Source: Brienomyrus brachyistius (lineage: Eukaryota > Chordata > Actinopteri > Osteoglossiformes > Mormyridae). Taken from it: DNA of 64,000 nt. Where the stretch lies: the NCBI RefSeq assembly GCF_023856365.1, contig NC_064536.1, forward strand, positions 40,307,276-40,371,275. The letters are read 5' to 3'. The position numbers were made by a program, and so were the translations under genes. The notes under the pieces were generated by a model. That model ran no database searches. It saw nothing but the letters and a program-made list of their open reading frames with translations, and was not told the DNA's origin. Every line of letters starts with the position of its first letter. Within the stretch, counting starts at the first letter, position 1. This document shows positions 1 to 10,785 of the stretch, in pieces.

Positions 1-120
1 GCTACTAGTTCTTCATCTGAAAGGGCCTTCAGTGCGAGTGGGAACATCATCACATGTAAGAGGTCATGTCTTAAGCCAAACACAGTTGACCAACTTGTCT
101 TCCTCGCACTCAACCTCTAA
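1..120 (+). CDS. hAT-family transposase, C-terminal end (partial)
   Basis: An open frame runs from base 1 to a TAA at 118-120. It reads like the C-terminal dimerisation region of hAT transposases, with the hallmarks SSERAFSASGN, LKPNTVDQLVFLALNL and then stop. The start lies outside the window, so only about 39 residues are seen. No disabling change is visible in this piece, but whether the rest is intact is unknown. hAT transposases cut and paste DNA between short inverted repeats. It could also be a domesticated ZBED-type host gene, which shares this domain, but the terminal-repeat-like sequence downstream favours a transposon. Confidence 0.75.
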   Translation, partial: ATSSSSERAFSASGNIITCKRSCLKPNTVDQLVFLALNL

Positions 121-690
121 ATTTGACAGAGACATTTTTTCTACTTTTACAAAGTAGCCTTTTATGTTTGCACTTTTATTCATGGCTAATGCCTTAAACA
201 GTGTTATGTTCAACTCTGATATTTACTTTTGATACTTTATTTTGGTTTGCAAACTTTGCACTACAAGGTTGAAAAATGTTTTGTGTTTATTTTTTATAAT
301 TGAGTGCTTTTCTGCTCAGAAACTTGAAATGGTTGTGCACTTTAATTTTTTTTTTTTAATAGTTTATTTTGATAATACTATTTAAATAACTATGATGTGG
401 ATAAAAAAAATGTGAAGGCTACTGTAGCTCTACCTCCACCACATCTGTTGTCATTTGATACATTTATATTGCTAAACTAAAATGTATTTTTCTCATTTGT
501 GACAGTTCAGTTAAATGTAACTTCAAAATAAAGTTGCAAAAAAAAGTATGCAATGATATTTTTGTCAAACTTTTCAGAGAATAACTGAAAACGTACTTTA
601 TTGTGGTATATCGTGATATATATCGTTATCGTGATATAAATTAATCCATATCGCGCTATATGATTTTTCCATATCGCCCAGCACTAGTAG
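121..690 (+). mobile_element. hAT element 3' untranslated part and terminal repeat
   Basis: AT-rich sequence follows the transposase stop and ends in a run of TATCG-type motifs, finishing in CATATCGCCCAGCACTA near 670-687. That resembles the terminal inverted repeat of fish hAT elements. The matching 5' end is outside the window, so the boundary is inferred from the motif alone. Confidence 0.5.
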
Positions 691-1099
691 GAGATATAAG
701 GTGCAAACACATTAAAGATTTGTTTTAACATTATAAAACAGACATATACATTAAGCGCTTTGAAACTTTACGTTCAAACCAGCAGTTGCATCTCTGATTG
801 TACAGAATGCCTTGTCAGGGTAACTTTTGAAGTCATAACTAAAACAAAAATTCTCACAGGATGAATGGTGATTTTACAGTTAACTCTCATTTTACAATCT
901 ACACACACTTGACACAAAATAGGTATATGCGAAATATGTCTTTTTCAACAAAAGCTTTTTAAGCCTAAATCAAATGACACGACTCACTGTACACACAGCG
1001 CCAATGGTTTTTGGAAGCTGACTTCAGTCAATCATTTTTATGAGCCAAGTAGACACGTATACACTGAATTTGACATGGTATATTTTATCCTAATAATCA

Positions 1100-1480
1100 T
1101 ATTAAATATCTCTAAAGGGAATAAGGAAGGGATTAGTTTTTAAAAAGCAAAAAAAATGTAATTTAAATAAATGTAAATATAGAGTGAAGTGCCCAGATGC
1201 AGTAGTCCAGCGGCAGAGTGCAGAACAGGGCAGGAGCAGGACCTGGAGGGCTCCAAGGGCCTTGCAGGGTGGGAGCGTGCAGCGGGGCCGGAGCAGCAAC
1301 CATGGATGGTGTGTCCCCGTCTCCCTCTCCGGGAGATCGAGACACGGCCGGGCCCCCTTCTGGGACACCCATCGATACTGGAGTGACCCATTCTCTTTGT
1401 AACTGAGTACTCAAAATTAAGTGCAATAACCCATAATGAAACTGCACACATAAATAGAAAAGACAAAGGTAATTTATTAT
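1100..1480. repeat. Dispersed repeat, second copy at 26.2 kb
   Basis: The part from about 1,383 to 1,470 matches about 26,205-26,300 (shared TTTGTAACTGAGTA, AATGAAACTG, AAAGGTAATTTATTA). The GC-rich 1,190-1,380 stretch has short overlapping frames in several directions, none with a recognisable domain. Class not identified; I see no gene here. Confidence 0.45.
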
Positions 1481-2187
1481 CTTAAATAATTAAATTTAAT
1501 TAATTTTTACTTTAAATTATTAAATTAAATTACCTGGGGATTTTTGTAATTCTTATTGGCAATGTGTCTCAGTGAAACACCTGAAAAGTTTAAATCTAGC
1601 ATGTTTCATGGCTTCACTGCATTTCCCTCCACAATGATCATCTAACTGATGAAGTTGAAGACAGAGCTGAAAATTAGTTATATCATGACTTCAAAAGTTA
1701 TCCAAGGGACAAGAGATTCTGAAAAATCTGAGATGGAACTACTGGTTGGGCTGGTCATCGCCTGCTTTTTCTAAATGAAGTTTCAAAGCACTTAATTAAT
1801 GTATGTAAATATGTTTTATAATATTTAAACAAAAAGCTTTTTAATGGGTTTGCATCTTATATATCCTACAGTGTGCTTGTGCATTTGATTCCTCCTTGAT
1901 TCAGGTGAAACAGAAAATAACTAGCAAGAGAGACAGAGAGAAACTTCTGGGAAGATTTGTTGTCCAAAGTTGAACTGAGTGCCCAAACCCTTTTGGATGT
2001 CAAATTTCATCTAGGTTCATCTAAATCACCTATTACCCACTGTAATCCTTTCAATACCAACCTAGTAGACTTCACATAGCATCACTGCCAACAAAATTAG
2101 AGGGTTATAGTTACATTAGATAAAGGAATTTTATGTAAAATTTGCCAATTCGGGCATTCAGCACCATAGACAGCAGCCTACTGTTGC

Positions 2188-2640
2188 TTAAAGGGGCATT
2201 ATTATGCTCACTTTGAATTTATAATTCTATTTTTAGGCTCTACAAGAATAGAGTTTGCATGCTTCAGTGTTCCAAAAACACATATTTTCTCATTAATGCA
2301 TATCTCTATTCACCCTCTGTCTAATCCCACCCCCAATGAGTCCCGTGTGGTTTGATTGGTCGGCTTACCCTTCATTCCCCTGTCTTGCAGTTGGCAGACA
2401 GATCCTTGCAGGTAGACAGCCAATAAGGATTGTGTTATGAAGAGACCTCATCGTGTTGTGAAAATAAGGGCTGGAATTCCAATGAGGTGTTTTAGGCAGA
2501 TGAGAGAAGAGTGGTTTCCGTGGTGAAAGTTACTCCCTTTGCTATGTACTTTGCGTCTTAAGAATTTACAGACTGTTTACATGCACCTGAAGCCATAAAA
2601 CACACTAATAGAAAGGGAAAAGCATAATAGGTCCCATTTA
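2188..2640. mobile_element. MITE-like non-autonomous DNA transposon
   Basis: The left end (AAGGGGCATTATTATGC) and the reverse complement of the right end (AAATGGGACCTATTATGC) form imperfect terminal inverted repeats. The paralogous segment near 33,570-33,590 continues without this block, so it looks like an empty site. No coding capacity. Target-site sequence (TTA/TTAA) is suggestive only. Confidence 0.5.
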
Positions 2641-2799
2641 GTGAGTATTATACCAGTTTCCAATACATTATTATATGTATATTTATTTTGATGTTGACTA
2701 GAAGGTATGTGATATCTTTCTCCCCTTACCCCTCATCAGATAAGTAAGAGCTGCTGTCAGCTGAGACAAGCTGGTGTGATTAATTTCAATTCAATTCAA

Positions 2800-2985
2800 C
2801 ATTACTTCTGTCATGCATTTTCACATTACATTGTCTCAAATCACTTTACCTTATCCCCTGCCCAAAGCCCCCAGAGAGCAAACCAGTGGCAAGGAAAAAC
2901 TCCTTAGAAGGAAGAAACCTTGGGAGGAACCAGACTCAAAGGGGAAGCCCATCCTCCAAGTGCCGGCACAGGAAGTGATATGAGC
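2800..2985. repeat. Common fish interspersed repeat fragment
   Basis: Contains the block GGCAAGGAAAAACTCCTTAG ... GAAGAAACCTTGGGAGGAAC, a pattern widespread in fish genomes, probably of LINE/SINE origin. It has no counterpart in the paralogous segment at 33.7 kb, so it inserted after that duplication. Confidence 0.45.
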
Positions 2986-3528
2986 AAAATGTCAAGGTCC
3001 CAATTCACACTGTCTATATTTTAAGATTTGAGTCTCAAAGTGGGCAGGTGATGGCAGGCAGGTGCTGGTGCTGCTTCTGATGACAGGAGGAACTGTGGTA
3101 CAGCAACAGGGCATGCAGGAGAGACGTTACAGGATGAGAAAAAAAGTCCTAATTTCATGTCTTTCATTATACTACAAGATGGTCACTGATTGGTGGGCTC
3201 TGAGGGGGAGCTCTGAAATCCACAACTATTTACATTTAATTTTGAAATATTTGTAAAATATTAATTAAATCAGAATATTTATTAAATCAAAATATTCACA
3301 ATTATACAATTTTTAACAATAAGCAATGCAATAAGATTTTTTTTTAACCAGCAGGTGGCAGCAAAGCACGTGTGAAGAAGAGGCCATCAGCAGTACAAAG
3401 CACCGGCTGTACAGGTTCCCAGCAGACAATCCAAACCTCCTTCATTAACTGACTCTCATGGTCTGACTAGACAGTCTGAGCAGATCTGCGTGAAAGAGGC
3501 CTCACTGCAGTTAGCATAACCATTTATT

Positions 3529-3600
3529 TTACAGCTCTTCTGTCTCATTCTACTCCATAAAGGTCACATCCCCCCTTCCAGCTTCCTCTGATGCAATCTA
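3529..3600 (-). pseudogene. CD300-like receptor cytoplasmic tail exon, decayed copy
   Basis: Read on the minus strand this aligns with the end of the intact tail exon at 34,962-35,163: the same final codons and TAA within the same flanking sequence. This copy has an in-frame TAG replacing a Gln codon and an indel in the preceding segment, and upstream homology stops near 3,605. It is a relic of a second receptor gene. Confidence 0.6.
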
Positions 3601-3639
3601 AACGATTAATTTTCCTGCATAAAATCACATTGAGTGTTT

Positions 3640-5020
3640 AAGTTTAATTTTGACAACAACAAACTGTATGTCACTGCAGGGCTATAGAGAATAACTACTC
3701 CAATAATTACATAGTGATATTGAAGAAAGACATGTCATCCACTATGTCCACTAATCATAGCAGCCTTAATGCATACATCAAAAAAAGGTGTGTATATACA
3801 AAATGATATTTTAATACGTATTATATCTCTTTACGTGATAAAGACCTAAATATATAAGCTATTTGCTTTAAATATGTGACTCATGTTAGAGAAAATGTAA
3901 GTAAACTATGGGGACAGAAAAATCACTGAATAACAGGAATGACTGACATATAGTGCCAAACAGATATGGTGCAAAGACAGAACTCATAGTACAAAGTAAA
4001 CGTAGTGCACTATGTAGGGCAGGGGGTTCATTAGTTTCAGGAGAAGGAGGCTACCACCTTGAAAGTAAGTGGCTACCATTGTTTAGGGAAACTCGACATG
4101 CAAACTCTGAGACATGAGACGTAAACCAATTTCAGGGGGTGGTAGGGGTCCTTCTGGGGAAATTTTGAAATGTAGACCCATTAATAGTCCCTTTTTCAGG
4201 CATCTTAGAGGCCTCATTCCACCAAATTTTACTGACACAAACTCTGGGTTATTTTTCATCATACAGTAGTAGTACTAAGTAGTAGTAGCAGTCTGTTACT
4301 GAGGACACCAAATGTATCTCATTCTCAGATTATGTTGATTAATGATTGATGTACTGGTCAGTTGCAGTGCTCAATTATCAAGTAATGGTTTCATCAACAA
4401 GAGGTCAGCTTACCAGTGTCTGAAATAAGACTTTTAACCATTAACCAATCATTTAAAAAAATAAAGTTAACGTGACAAAGGAAATGATGTCTATCACTTT
4501 ATTTATTTCACACCCTATTAGACATGTTAACACTACAACTACAACTGTCTGAATGTAGCTTCTTAAATTCAGTAAATTCAGTGGTCTCCTAAATCAAAAT
4601 AATTCCATAATCCTACCAGGTACACTCATGTCAAGACTCGGCTAGAAATATTCCACAGGCACAGTACAGGGTAAATAATCAATCTGAAAATCAAATAAGA
4701 AAGACTGAATTTACTAAGAAAGACTGAATTTTCACGCATGGTATAAAAACTGTCAGAATGGGTTAACTTGGAACACGTGTTAATGTTTGTAAACAAGCTC
4801 GGCTGATCGTGACGTCTTCGCTGTATTTTATATGGCTAGTAATAGTAGCTAGCCTACACACACAACTAGATCAGCGAGTTCAGATGCTCCAGCGTTCTGT
4901 CATTTTTTTTTTGTCAGAATATTTCACTTTGTAAATAAGCTGTCGGCCTTAGCTTTCAAACAAAATCAGTGTCATGCAATATCTCCCCATATTCTTCACC
5001 AATTTTACGCCGATGTTGGC
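3640..5020. other. No gene recognised
   Basis: AT-rich non-coding sequence. I see no long frame, repeat array or RNA gene. A CRE-like TGACGTC occurs near 4,810. Confidence 0.5.
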
Positions 5021-5206
5021 TCAAACGAACGAAGATATCGATCGTCTGCTGCTGGTCTGATCCATGTGCATCTGTACTGTGTGAATAAGTCGACGAGTCG
5101 AGTCGTATGTCAATGCAATGCATGCAGCAAACGAAGCGACGACACCGGGATGAAATAGTATAGTGTTACGCCATGCTGGTCTCACTTTATTAAGTATTAA
5201 ACTCAC

Positions 5207-5279
5207 CTTCAGTCCTGGGCAATTTCGCGCTCGGTTGCAGCCACTGGTCAAGAAGGCTGCTTCGCTTTCTAGACGCCAT
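5207..5279 (-). CDS. Candidate first coding exon of an unknown gene
   Basis: On the minus strand an ATG at 5,279-5,277, inside a YY1-like AAAATGGCGTC, opens a 24-codon frame. It begins MASRKRSSLLDQWLQPSAK and ends at a consensus splice donor G|GTGAGT (exon end 5,207). Upstream lie two CCAAT boxes and a locally CpG-containing stretch, as expected of a promoter. The N-terminal pattern (basic, then LDQWL) is seen in some transposase-derived and zinc-finger genes, but I do not recognise the protein. Downstream exons are not identifiable. It may be a real 5' exon, an orphaned duplicate or a chance match. Confidence 0.4.
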
Positions 5280-5400
5280 TTTGTCCACTTGCCTCAATCA
5301 GCCAATCAGAAAACGCAGAATAAAAACTTGCCAAAAATAGCCAATCAAAACGAAGATAAGAATTAAGAAAGCCAAGCTAAGATGAAGATGGCTGCGCCTA
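5280..5400 (-). promoter_or_regulatory. Putative promoter of the 5.2-kb exon
   Basis: Two CCAAT motifs (GCCAATCAG near 5,301 and GCCAATCAA near 5,341) sit 20-65 bp upstream of the candidate ATG, with an AAGATGGCTGC YY1-like core near 5,385. No TATA box is seen. Inferred from motifs only. Confidence 0.35.
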
Positions 5401-5814
5401 GACAGAACACGGAAATTTCTGCAAAATAAATCTTTTATTGTGGCACCGAGTGCTGATCGTTTGATTCTGGTAACAGAGGCAGATTTTTTTTTTCAACAAC
5501 TGAAAGTAGCCGGCTATGTACTTACCCACAGGCGGCGAAATATCGCCGGGTGCCGGCTTCAAATGAACCCCCTGGTAGGGTAGGTTGTAAATTTGTCTGC
5601 ACTTTGCAGCTTACCTTGCGTTGACTCTTTGTAGTATGGACCCCACAACGGTGGTGGAATTATAAGGGGCTGGTCATCAGGGGCATGGATTTTGTGGCAG
5701 TTTCTTTATTGTCCATATCAAACTGAGCATAGAAGCGCTTAAGCTGGTTGGCGTTGCTGGTGGAGGGAGCTGCATTTGTGGGTTTCTATTCTGCAATGAA
5801 CATAAGAACTATAC

Positions 5815-6190
5815 AAACGAGAGGAGGCCATTCGGCCCATCAAGCTCGCTTGGGGAGAACTTAACTAATAGCTCAGAGTTGTTAAAATCTTATCTAACTC
5901 TGATTTAAAGGAACCTAAGGATTCAGCTTGCACTACGTTATCAGGAAGACTATTCCATACTCTGACTACGCGCTGTGTAAAGAAGTGCTTCCTTAAATCC
6001 AGCTTGAAATGTTCTCCCGCTAATTTCCACCTATGGCCACGAGTTCGTGTATTTAAACTAATGCTGAAGTAACTATTTGGTTGAACAGCATCCAAACCTG
6101 TTAGAATCTTATATACCTGGATCATGTCCCCCTCAGTCTCCTTTGCTTGAGACTGAACAGATTTAGCTCAAGTAACCGTTCCTCGTATGA
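5815..6190 (-). pseudogene. LINE (CR1/jockey-like) ORF2 C-terminal fragment
   Basis: An 86-residue minus-strand frame (6,125 to 5,865) contains LDLRKHFFTQRVVRVWNSLP followed by FKSELDKIL. This is the tail found after the reverse transcriptase of many CR1/jockey-type LINEs. The adjoining + strand text (GAGAGGAGGCCATTCGGCCC near 5,819) is the usual neighbour of this repeat in fish. It is a 5'-truncated fragment with no reverse transcriptase core, so it is non-functional. Confidence 0.7.
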
Positions 6191-6207
6191 ACAAAGAAAA
6201 AAGAATT

Positions 6208-6450
6208 TAAACAAAGATGGCGGCGTCCCGGAGCCGAGTATAAACAAAGATGGCCGCGCCCTTAAGCCGAACGTAAACAAAGATGGCCGTGCCCTTAATT
6301 GGAATGTAAACAAAGATGGCCGCGTCTTGAAGCCGAATGTAAACAAAGATGGCCGCGTCTTGAAGCCGAATGTAAACAAAGATGGCCACGACCTGGAGCC
6401 GAACGTAAACAAAGATGGCCGCGCCCTAAAGCCGAACGTAAACAAAGACA
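6208..6450 (+). repeat. 33-bp minisatellite with a YY1-like core in each unit
   Basis: Seven full units of 33 bp start at 6,208, 6,241, 6,274, 6,307, 6,340, 6,373 and 6,406, then a partial unit follows. Each begins TAAACAAAGATGG and continues C[CG][GA]. The core AAGATGGC[CG]GC fits the YY1 consensus in at least five units. The frame across it (116 residues, + strand) is a by-product of the 33-bp period and is not a gene. Confidence 0.9.
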
Positions 6451-6825
6451 CTGTAGTAAGTGAAGGAGTAACAAGCCCTCTTTTCCCTAGTTCTTGAATA
6501 AATTTTAATTGTAATATCCTTTTTTAAGTAGATAAAAAAAAACTGGAAAAGCGCTAGAATCATCTCACATCAGATTAATGAAAACCTATTGTTTAAAGTG
6601 TCCCTTTTTATTCATGCTCCCATATTGTGTATTTATTTTGTTTTTCTTTTCGGTAGATTGCCCCCTAGCTTATTCTTTATAGTTCTTACATCGGCCATGA
6701 GAATTTGTATTTCTGTATATTGTTCTGAATTTTATGTTGTTAATAAAGCTTCTGGGAGAAAAAAAAGAATGTAAACAAACATGGCTGTACCCTGAAGCCG
6801 TACATAAACAAAGATGGCTGCACGC
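6451..6825 (+). repeat. Insertion splitting the minisatellite, and two decayed outer units
   Basis: About 320 bp of unrelated sequence (6,451-6,770) ends with AATAAAGC and an A-rich tail, then two more minisatellite units follow (6,771-6,825; TAAACAAACATGGC and TAAACAAAGATGGC). This looks like a polyadenylated retro-insertion into a once longer array. Source not identified. Confidence 0.5.
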
Positions 6826-7305
6826 ATGATACTCTTTTTATTATTATTATTTATTATTAAGCATTCCAAACAACAACATGCAGATGTTCTCATTTGAACA
6901 CACTTAACAAAACGAAATACAGCAAGATACAGACAGGGGTAAATGCACAGAATAGAAAAAGGAGAAAAAGTTTTAACGGTAAGCTCAAGGCTGAAAATGC
7001 ATCCATGGTCTTAACAGCTTTTCTGTTTTTTGATCCATGCAGAGTTTGGAAATAAAGTACCATTTCGATTTTAAAGTTCTGGATCCTGGGTTCCTTCTTT
7101 GTCCATATTTACATCTATGAATAAAATATTTCCCATGTAAATTAAAAAGGTTTAATATACATTTCCTATTGTATTCAATATCAGTCTTTTCATAAAAGAA
7201 AATAACATCCTTCTTTTCCAGTGAATTGTTTTACTATAAAACATATTAAACATAAGTTCAACTTCTTACCAAAAAGAAAAGACATGCATACAAGGGTGCG
7301 TTGGC
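6826..7305. other. No gene recognised
   Basis: AT-rich sequence with no supported feature. It ends at the outer boundary of the inverted duplication, where similarity to 40.0 kb begins. Confidence 0.5.
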
Positions 7306-8143
7306 TGTGTCTGAATGTGAGCTATCTGGGGTTAAGTGTCTGGATAAACTGGTCCCTGGCCAGTTCACTCTGTACTGATAGAGCCATGTGAGCACAGACA
7401 CACCTACACAACCCCTTGATATCATTAAGCAGGATGCAGAGAGACTCATTTGACTCAGTCCCTGCACCTATTGTTTAACTGAGAGGGCAGAAGTCCTCAC
7501 ACTGCCCACAGCGATTCTGCAGGGCACTGACCAGTGTCTCATCCAAGGGCTCAAGCAACCAGTAGTGTACACCTCACAAAAACATGTGTGACAACCCTGA
7601 GGACCTGCTTGTATACCACAATGGTATCCCATCTCCCCTTGCTCTTTAAAGGGGTACCACCCATCCAGTATAGTTATCACTGGGCTATCACAATGTCATC
7701 ACAATACTAAAGACTGAAACAAAGTCGTGAGGTCAGACCCTCTGTATACAGCACACAGTCTCACCCTCACATCCTGTATGACCACATTTCTGCTGTTCAC
7801 ATGGCATTTCTCCAGCTTCCATTGCCCTGCAATGGACTGACGTGCTGTTGAAGGTCTACCTCACTTTACACTTTGCCCATGTCTTGTGTGTATACCCTGT
7901 CCGATCCTAACGTGTATTTAGTGTGTGTAAATCTCTCACTGCATGTGCATTTCGCAGTTCAGCATCTGACTACATTGTGTTTCCCATCTGTGTATTTGGG
8001 TTCGGTGCTTGTTGGGTGCCTGTCGTGGTCCTTCTATTTACAATTGTACGCGGGGCATGCTGGGATATGCGCCCCACCGGCGTTACATTAGTTTAAAAAA
8101 ATGGAATCTGATCGAGAAATTTGTTCATTGACCAAATTTTATA
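7306..8143 (-). repeat. Inverted duplication, left arm, outer segment
   Basis: This is the reverse complement of about 39,205-40,030 with only scattered differences. The retroelement frames at 7,258-7,680 (minus) mirror 39,650-40,020 (plus). Similarity stops abruptly at 7,306 (right-side sequence continues as retroelement; left side does not) and near 8,143. A subsection at 7,780-7,860 occurs a third time near 63,612-63,690. Confidence 0.85.
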
Positions 8144-9660
8144 TGGGAACCAATGCACACAGATGTCATCCTCCTTTCTGTGCTGTAGTCCTCCTTTTTG
8201 GATACAAGTGTCATCCTTTTTAGAGTCATGCTGGTGGTCACAATATTGCAGACTTGGCCTACAGATTCTCTTCACTGGAGCTGACAGCTTTCTAGCCCCC
8301 TCCTCTTTCCTCTGCTGAGGAGCAGAAGCTGAGCACATTGTATCCAGTTCAGACCCTGCCTGTGTATGTACACAGGACAGCGGGCTTCAGGAGGTACCAT
8401 CAGCTGGTCGTGTCCTGGGCTACACCCCAGAGGGGCAAATCACTGTCCCGCCAGAGGCTTCCTCACTGCATTGTACAAGCTATACCCTAAACTTATACAT
8501 TAGGGGTGTGCCTCTCCATCACTAAGGCTGATGTGATACACATCTCAATGCACTGGCAACCATCTGATTCATTAAGATACATATGAAGAAACTACTAACG
8601 TAATTCGATGTCATTTACCCCTATTGTGATGCAGTGTGATTCGGTGCGATACGATGCCCATTCTGTTAGGGGTGTGGCCACATCATGGGCCTTGTTCAGG
8701 GGGTGTCAGGCCAGGATATCTGTAATGTGGCAAGCTGAGCTACATTGTACACATTTGTGTGTTTTTACAGGCTGGCTGTCTCAGGGTCGTCCGTGCACAT
8801 GCAGTGTTGGAAGCCAATCCCTCAGAACTGGTGTAAGAATCAGCTTTTGGGTGTTTATAGTTTCCTGATTCGGGATACTGCAGTGCATTCTGGGAGCCGT
8901 CTGTATCTCCCACAGTGAAACACCCAGCGAAGTTAGGAAAAGGACTTATCCCTTGTTCTTTGGTAACAGAAGGAGGCGTTTCCTCATCACTTCCCTCCTT
9001 GCATAGGCAAAGGATGACATGATCCATCAGGGATGTCAACTGGGGTACTAAGGGCAGGGCGTAGCTTGGTCTTGGGTCAACCTGTCTGTCACAGACAGAT
9101 GTGGTGTTAAAAAGTATAATAATTGCAAGATAAAGGTAATATTGATGTTTTCTTCTAGAAGTTGGTGTTGAGGCTCAGAGGGAGGGGGATGAGTGACGTG
9201 GAATTGAAGATCCAGAGTGAGAAGGCAAGGGGGTCCAGATCAGTGGTCACGATCAGCCTCAGGAGTTGAGACTAGACCTGGTTGTCTTTCACTCTGCAGC
9301 AGGTTTGGAGAGCAAGTTAACCTCTAGCTGGGCTTGTGGTTTCGATATCTGGCCCAGCTTTTTGTGGGTGAGATAGATTAATTTTTATTAGAAAGCTGTA
9401 ACACAGTAGTTTTAAAAAAAATAAAACGGTCATTGAGGGAAAGCAGAATTCATTTATTAATACATTAATAAATTCATAATTATAAATATAAAATGTCAGA
9501 TAAAAACAAAGTTTTATTTAAAAAAGGTTAAAATGTCAAAGCTATGAGAAGTTAAAAATGGGCTGACGGGGTTAAAAGCTTTTAAAGAAAAAAAATTATA
9601 CCTGCCTATACATCCATATTTAACTTGCTGTCTACCTGTTGAGCCTTACTGCTCACAACG
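8144..9660. other. No gene recognised
   Basis: This sequence separates two duplicated blocks of the left arm and has no counterpart in the right arm. Short frames exist on both strands, none with a known domain. I see no RNA gene or clear mobile element. Confidence 0.45.
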
Positions 9661-9689
9661 GGTTGATTGATTATGTCTGCGGAGGCTGG

Positions 9690-10540
9690 AAAGGGGAAAC
9701 TTTCAGTGCGATGCCTCATTCTCAGTAATGCTACCACGGCGGAAGCATTGTGCCTGGATGTGTTTATTTACATTCCCCTTTTATTCAGGTACGATATGAG
9801 CATATTAGCTCCTGAATTGTTAATATGTTTGCTGCGCTATTTTATGTGTGTTTTATTAACATGTCGATTGTATGTTGAGTGTGTTTTGAAGCTGTATTGT
9901 CAGTTGTAAATTGTTAATCAGTATATGGCTAAGCGGCTAGCTGAAACTTCTTCCCCAGTGGCGGGAACAGAACGACCTGAGGCCAGCTTGTTGTATAGTG
10001 TGTGCACTCTGCTCAGGTCAAGCTCAGTAAGACGCACACAAAGCATTTGGGTTTTGGTATGTTTGTGGGTGTACTTTGTTATGCATTTATTCGTATGTTC
10101 ACTTCTTAAGTCAGTCGCCATGATAAAAAACGGATAATACGAAGGGACACATGCTATATGTATTTTTTTTGTTTATTTTCTGTAAATTCTCATTTGTAAA
10201 TTTAAGGTCATGTTTACTGATTAATAGACCCTTGTTATACTTACCTGTTACACTTGATTTTATCTGTTTTAAGAAAAGTGAGAGATGTTAGTGTTTATTT
10301 ACCTGTACAGCAGAATGGAATTACATTCGGAGCTGAAAGAGAATATAATTGGTGCAATATTTTGTTTTGAGAATAACCTTATAAACGCATATTTAATTGT
10401 TGGAATATTTTATTTTGGACAAAACGATGCATCTCTGCAGATGTTTTGAAAATAATACACATATATTCTCGGTAATGCTACCACGGAGGAAGCATCGTGC
10501 ATGGATGTGTTTATTTAGATTTCCCCTTTATTCAGGGTGT
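9690..10540 (+). repeat. Pair of direct repeats (about 75 bp)
   Basis: 9,715-9,790 and 10,467-10,540 share TAATGCTACCACGG[CA]GGAAGC, GGATGTGTTTATTTA and CCCCTTTATTCAGG. The 680 bp between them has no recognised gene. They could be the ends of an unrecognised element or a small tandem duplication. Confidence 0.55.
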
Positions 10541-10785
10541 TACATGGGCAGTTTGCATGGTCTCCCTGTATCCACCTTGGATTCCTCTCAGTTCTCTGGT
10601 TTCCTCCCGCAGTCCAAAGACACGTGGTTCAGGTGAATTGGTGCCTCTAAAAGTGCCCATAGTGACTGTGTGTGAGTGTTTGCCCTGTGACAGACTGGCA
10701 TCCTGTCCTGGGTGTTCCCCGACTTTATGCCCTGTGCTGCCTCCGATCAGCTCCATGCTCCCAGTACTGTACTGACCCTGTACTT
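10541..10785 (+). mobile_element. Degenerate tRNA-headed SINE relative
   Basis: Carries the core order of the fish SINE seen intact at 13.3 kb: GGCAGTTTGCATGGTCTCCC, then TTTCCTCCCGCAGTCCAAAG, then GACAGACTGGCATCCTGTCC. The tRNA-like head and the GGATGG tail are missing. Confidence 0.55.

Larger units (their letters stand above)
1600..3640. repeat. Direct segmental duplicate of 33.0-35.0 kb (receptor locus)
   Basis: Several blocks match 33,020-35,030 in the same order and orientation: 1,640-1,790 with 33,040-33,190, about 2,740-2,800 with 33,670-33,720 (shared GCTGTCAGCTGAGACAAGCT), and 3,345-3,600 with 34,790-35,030 (shared AACCAGCAGGTGGCAGCAAA and GAGGCCTCACTGCAGTTAGC). The blocks are separated by insertions unique to each copy. 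This is a decayed paralogous copy of the 3' part of the CD300-like gene on the minus strand. Confidence 0.7.

Noticed and set aside
6208..6450. CRISPR-like array
   Set aside because: Units are contiguous with no unique spacers, and the genome is eukaryotic. The same applies to 62,556-62,835 and 47,926-48,068.
6122..6497. 109-116-residue frames with an 11-residue repeat at the minisatellite
   Set aside because: A 33-bp unit is a multiple of three, so frames stay open by construction. No start context or homology.
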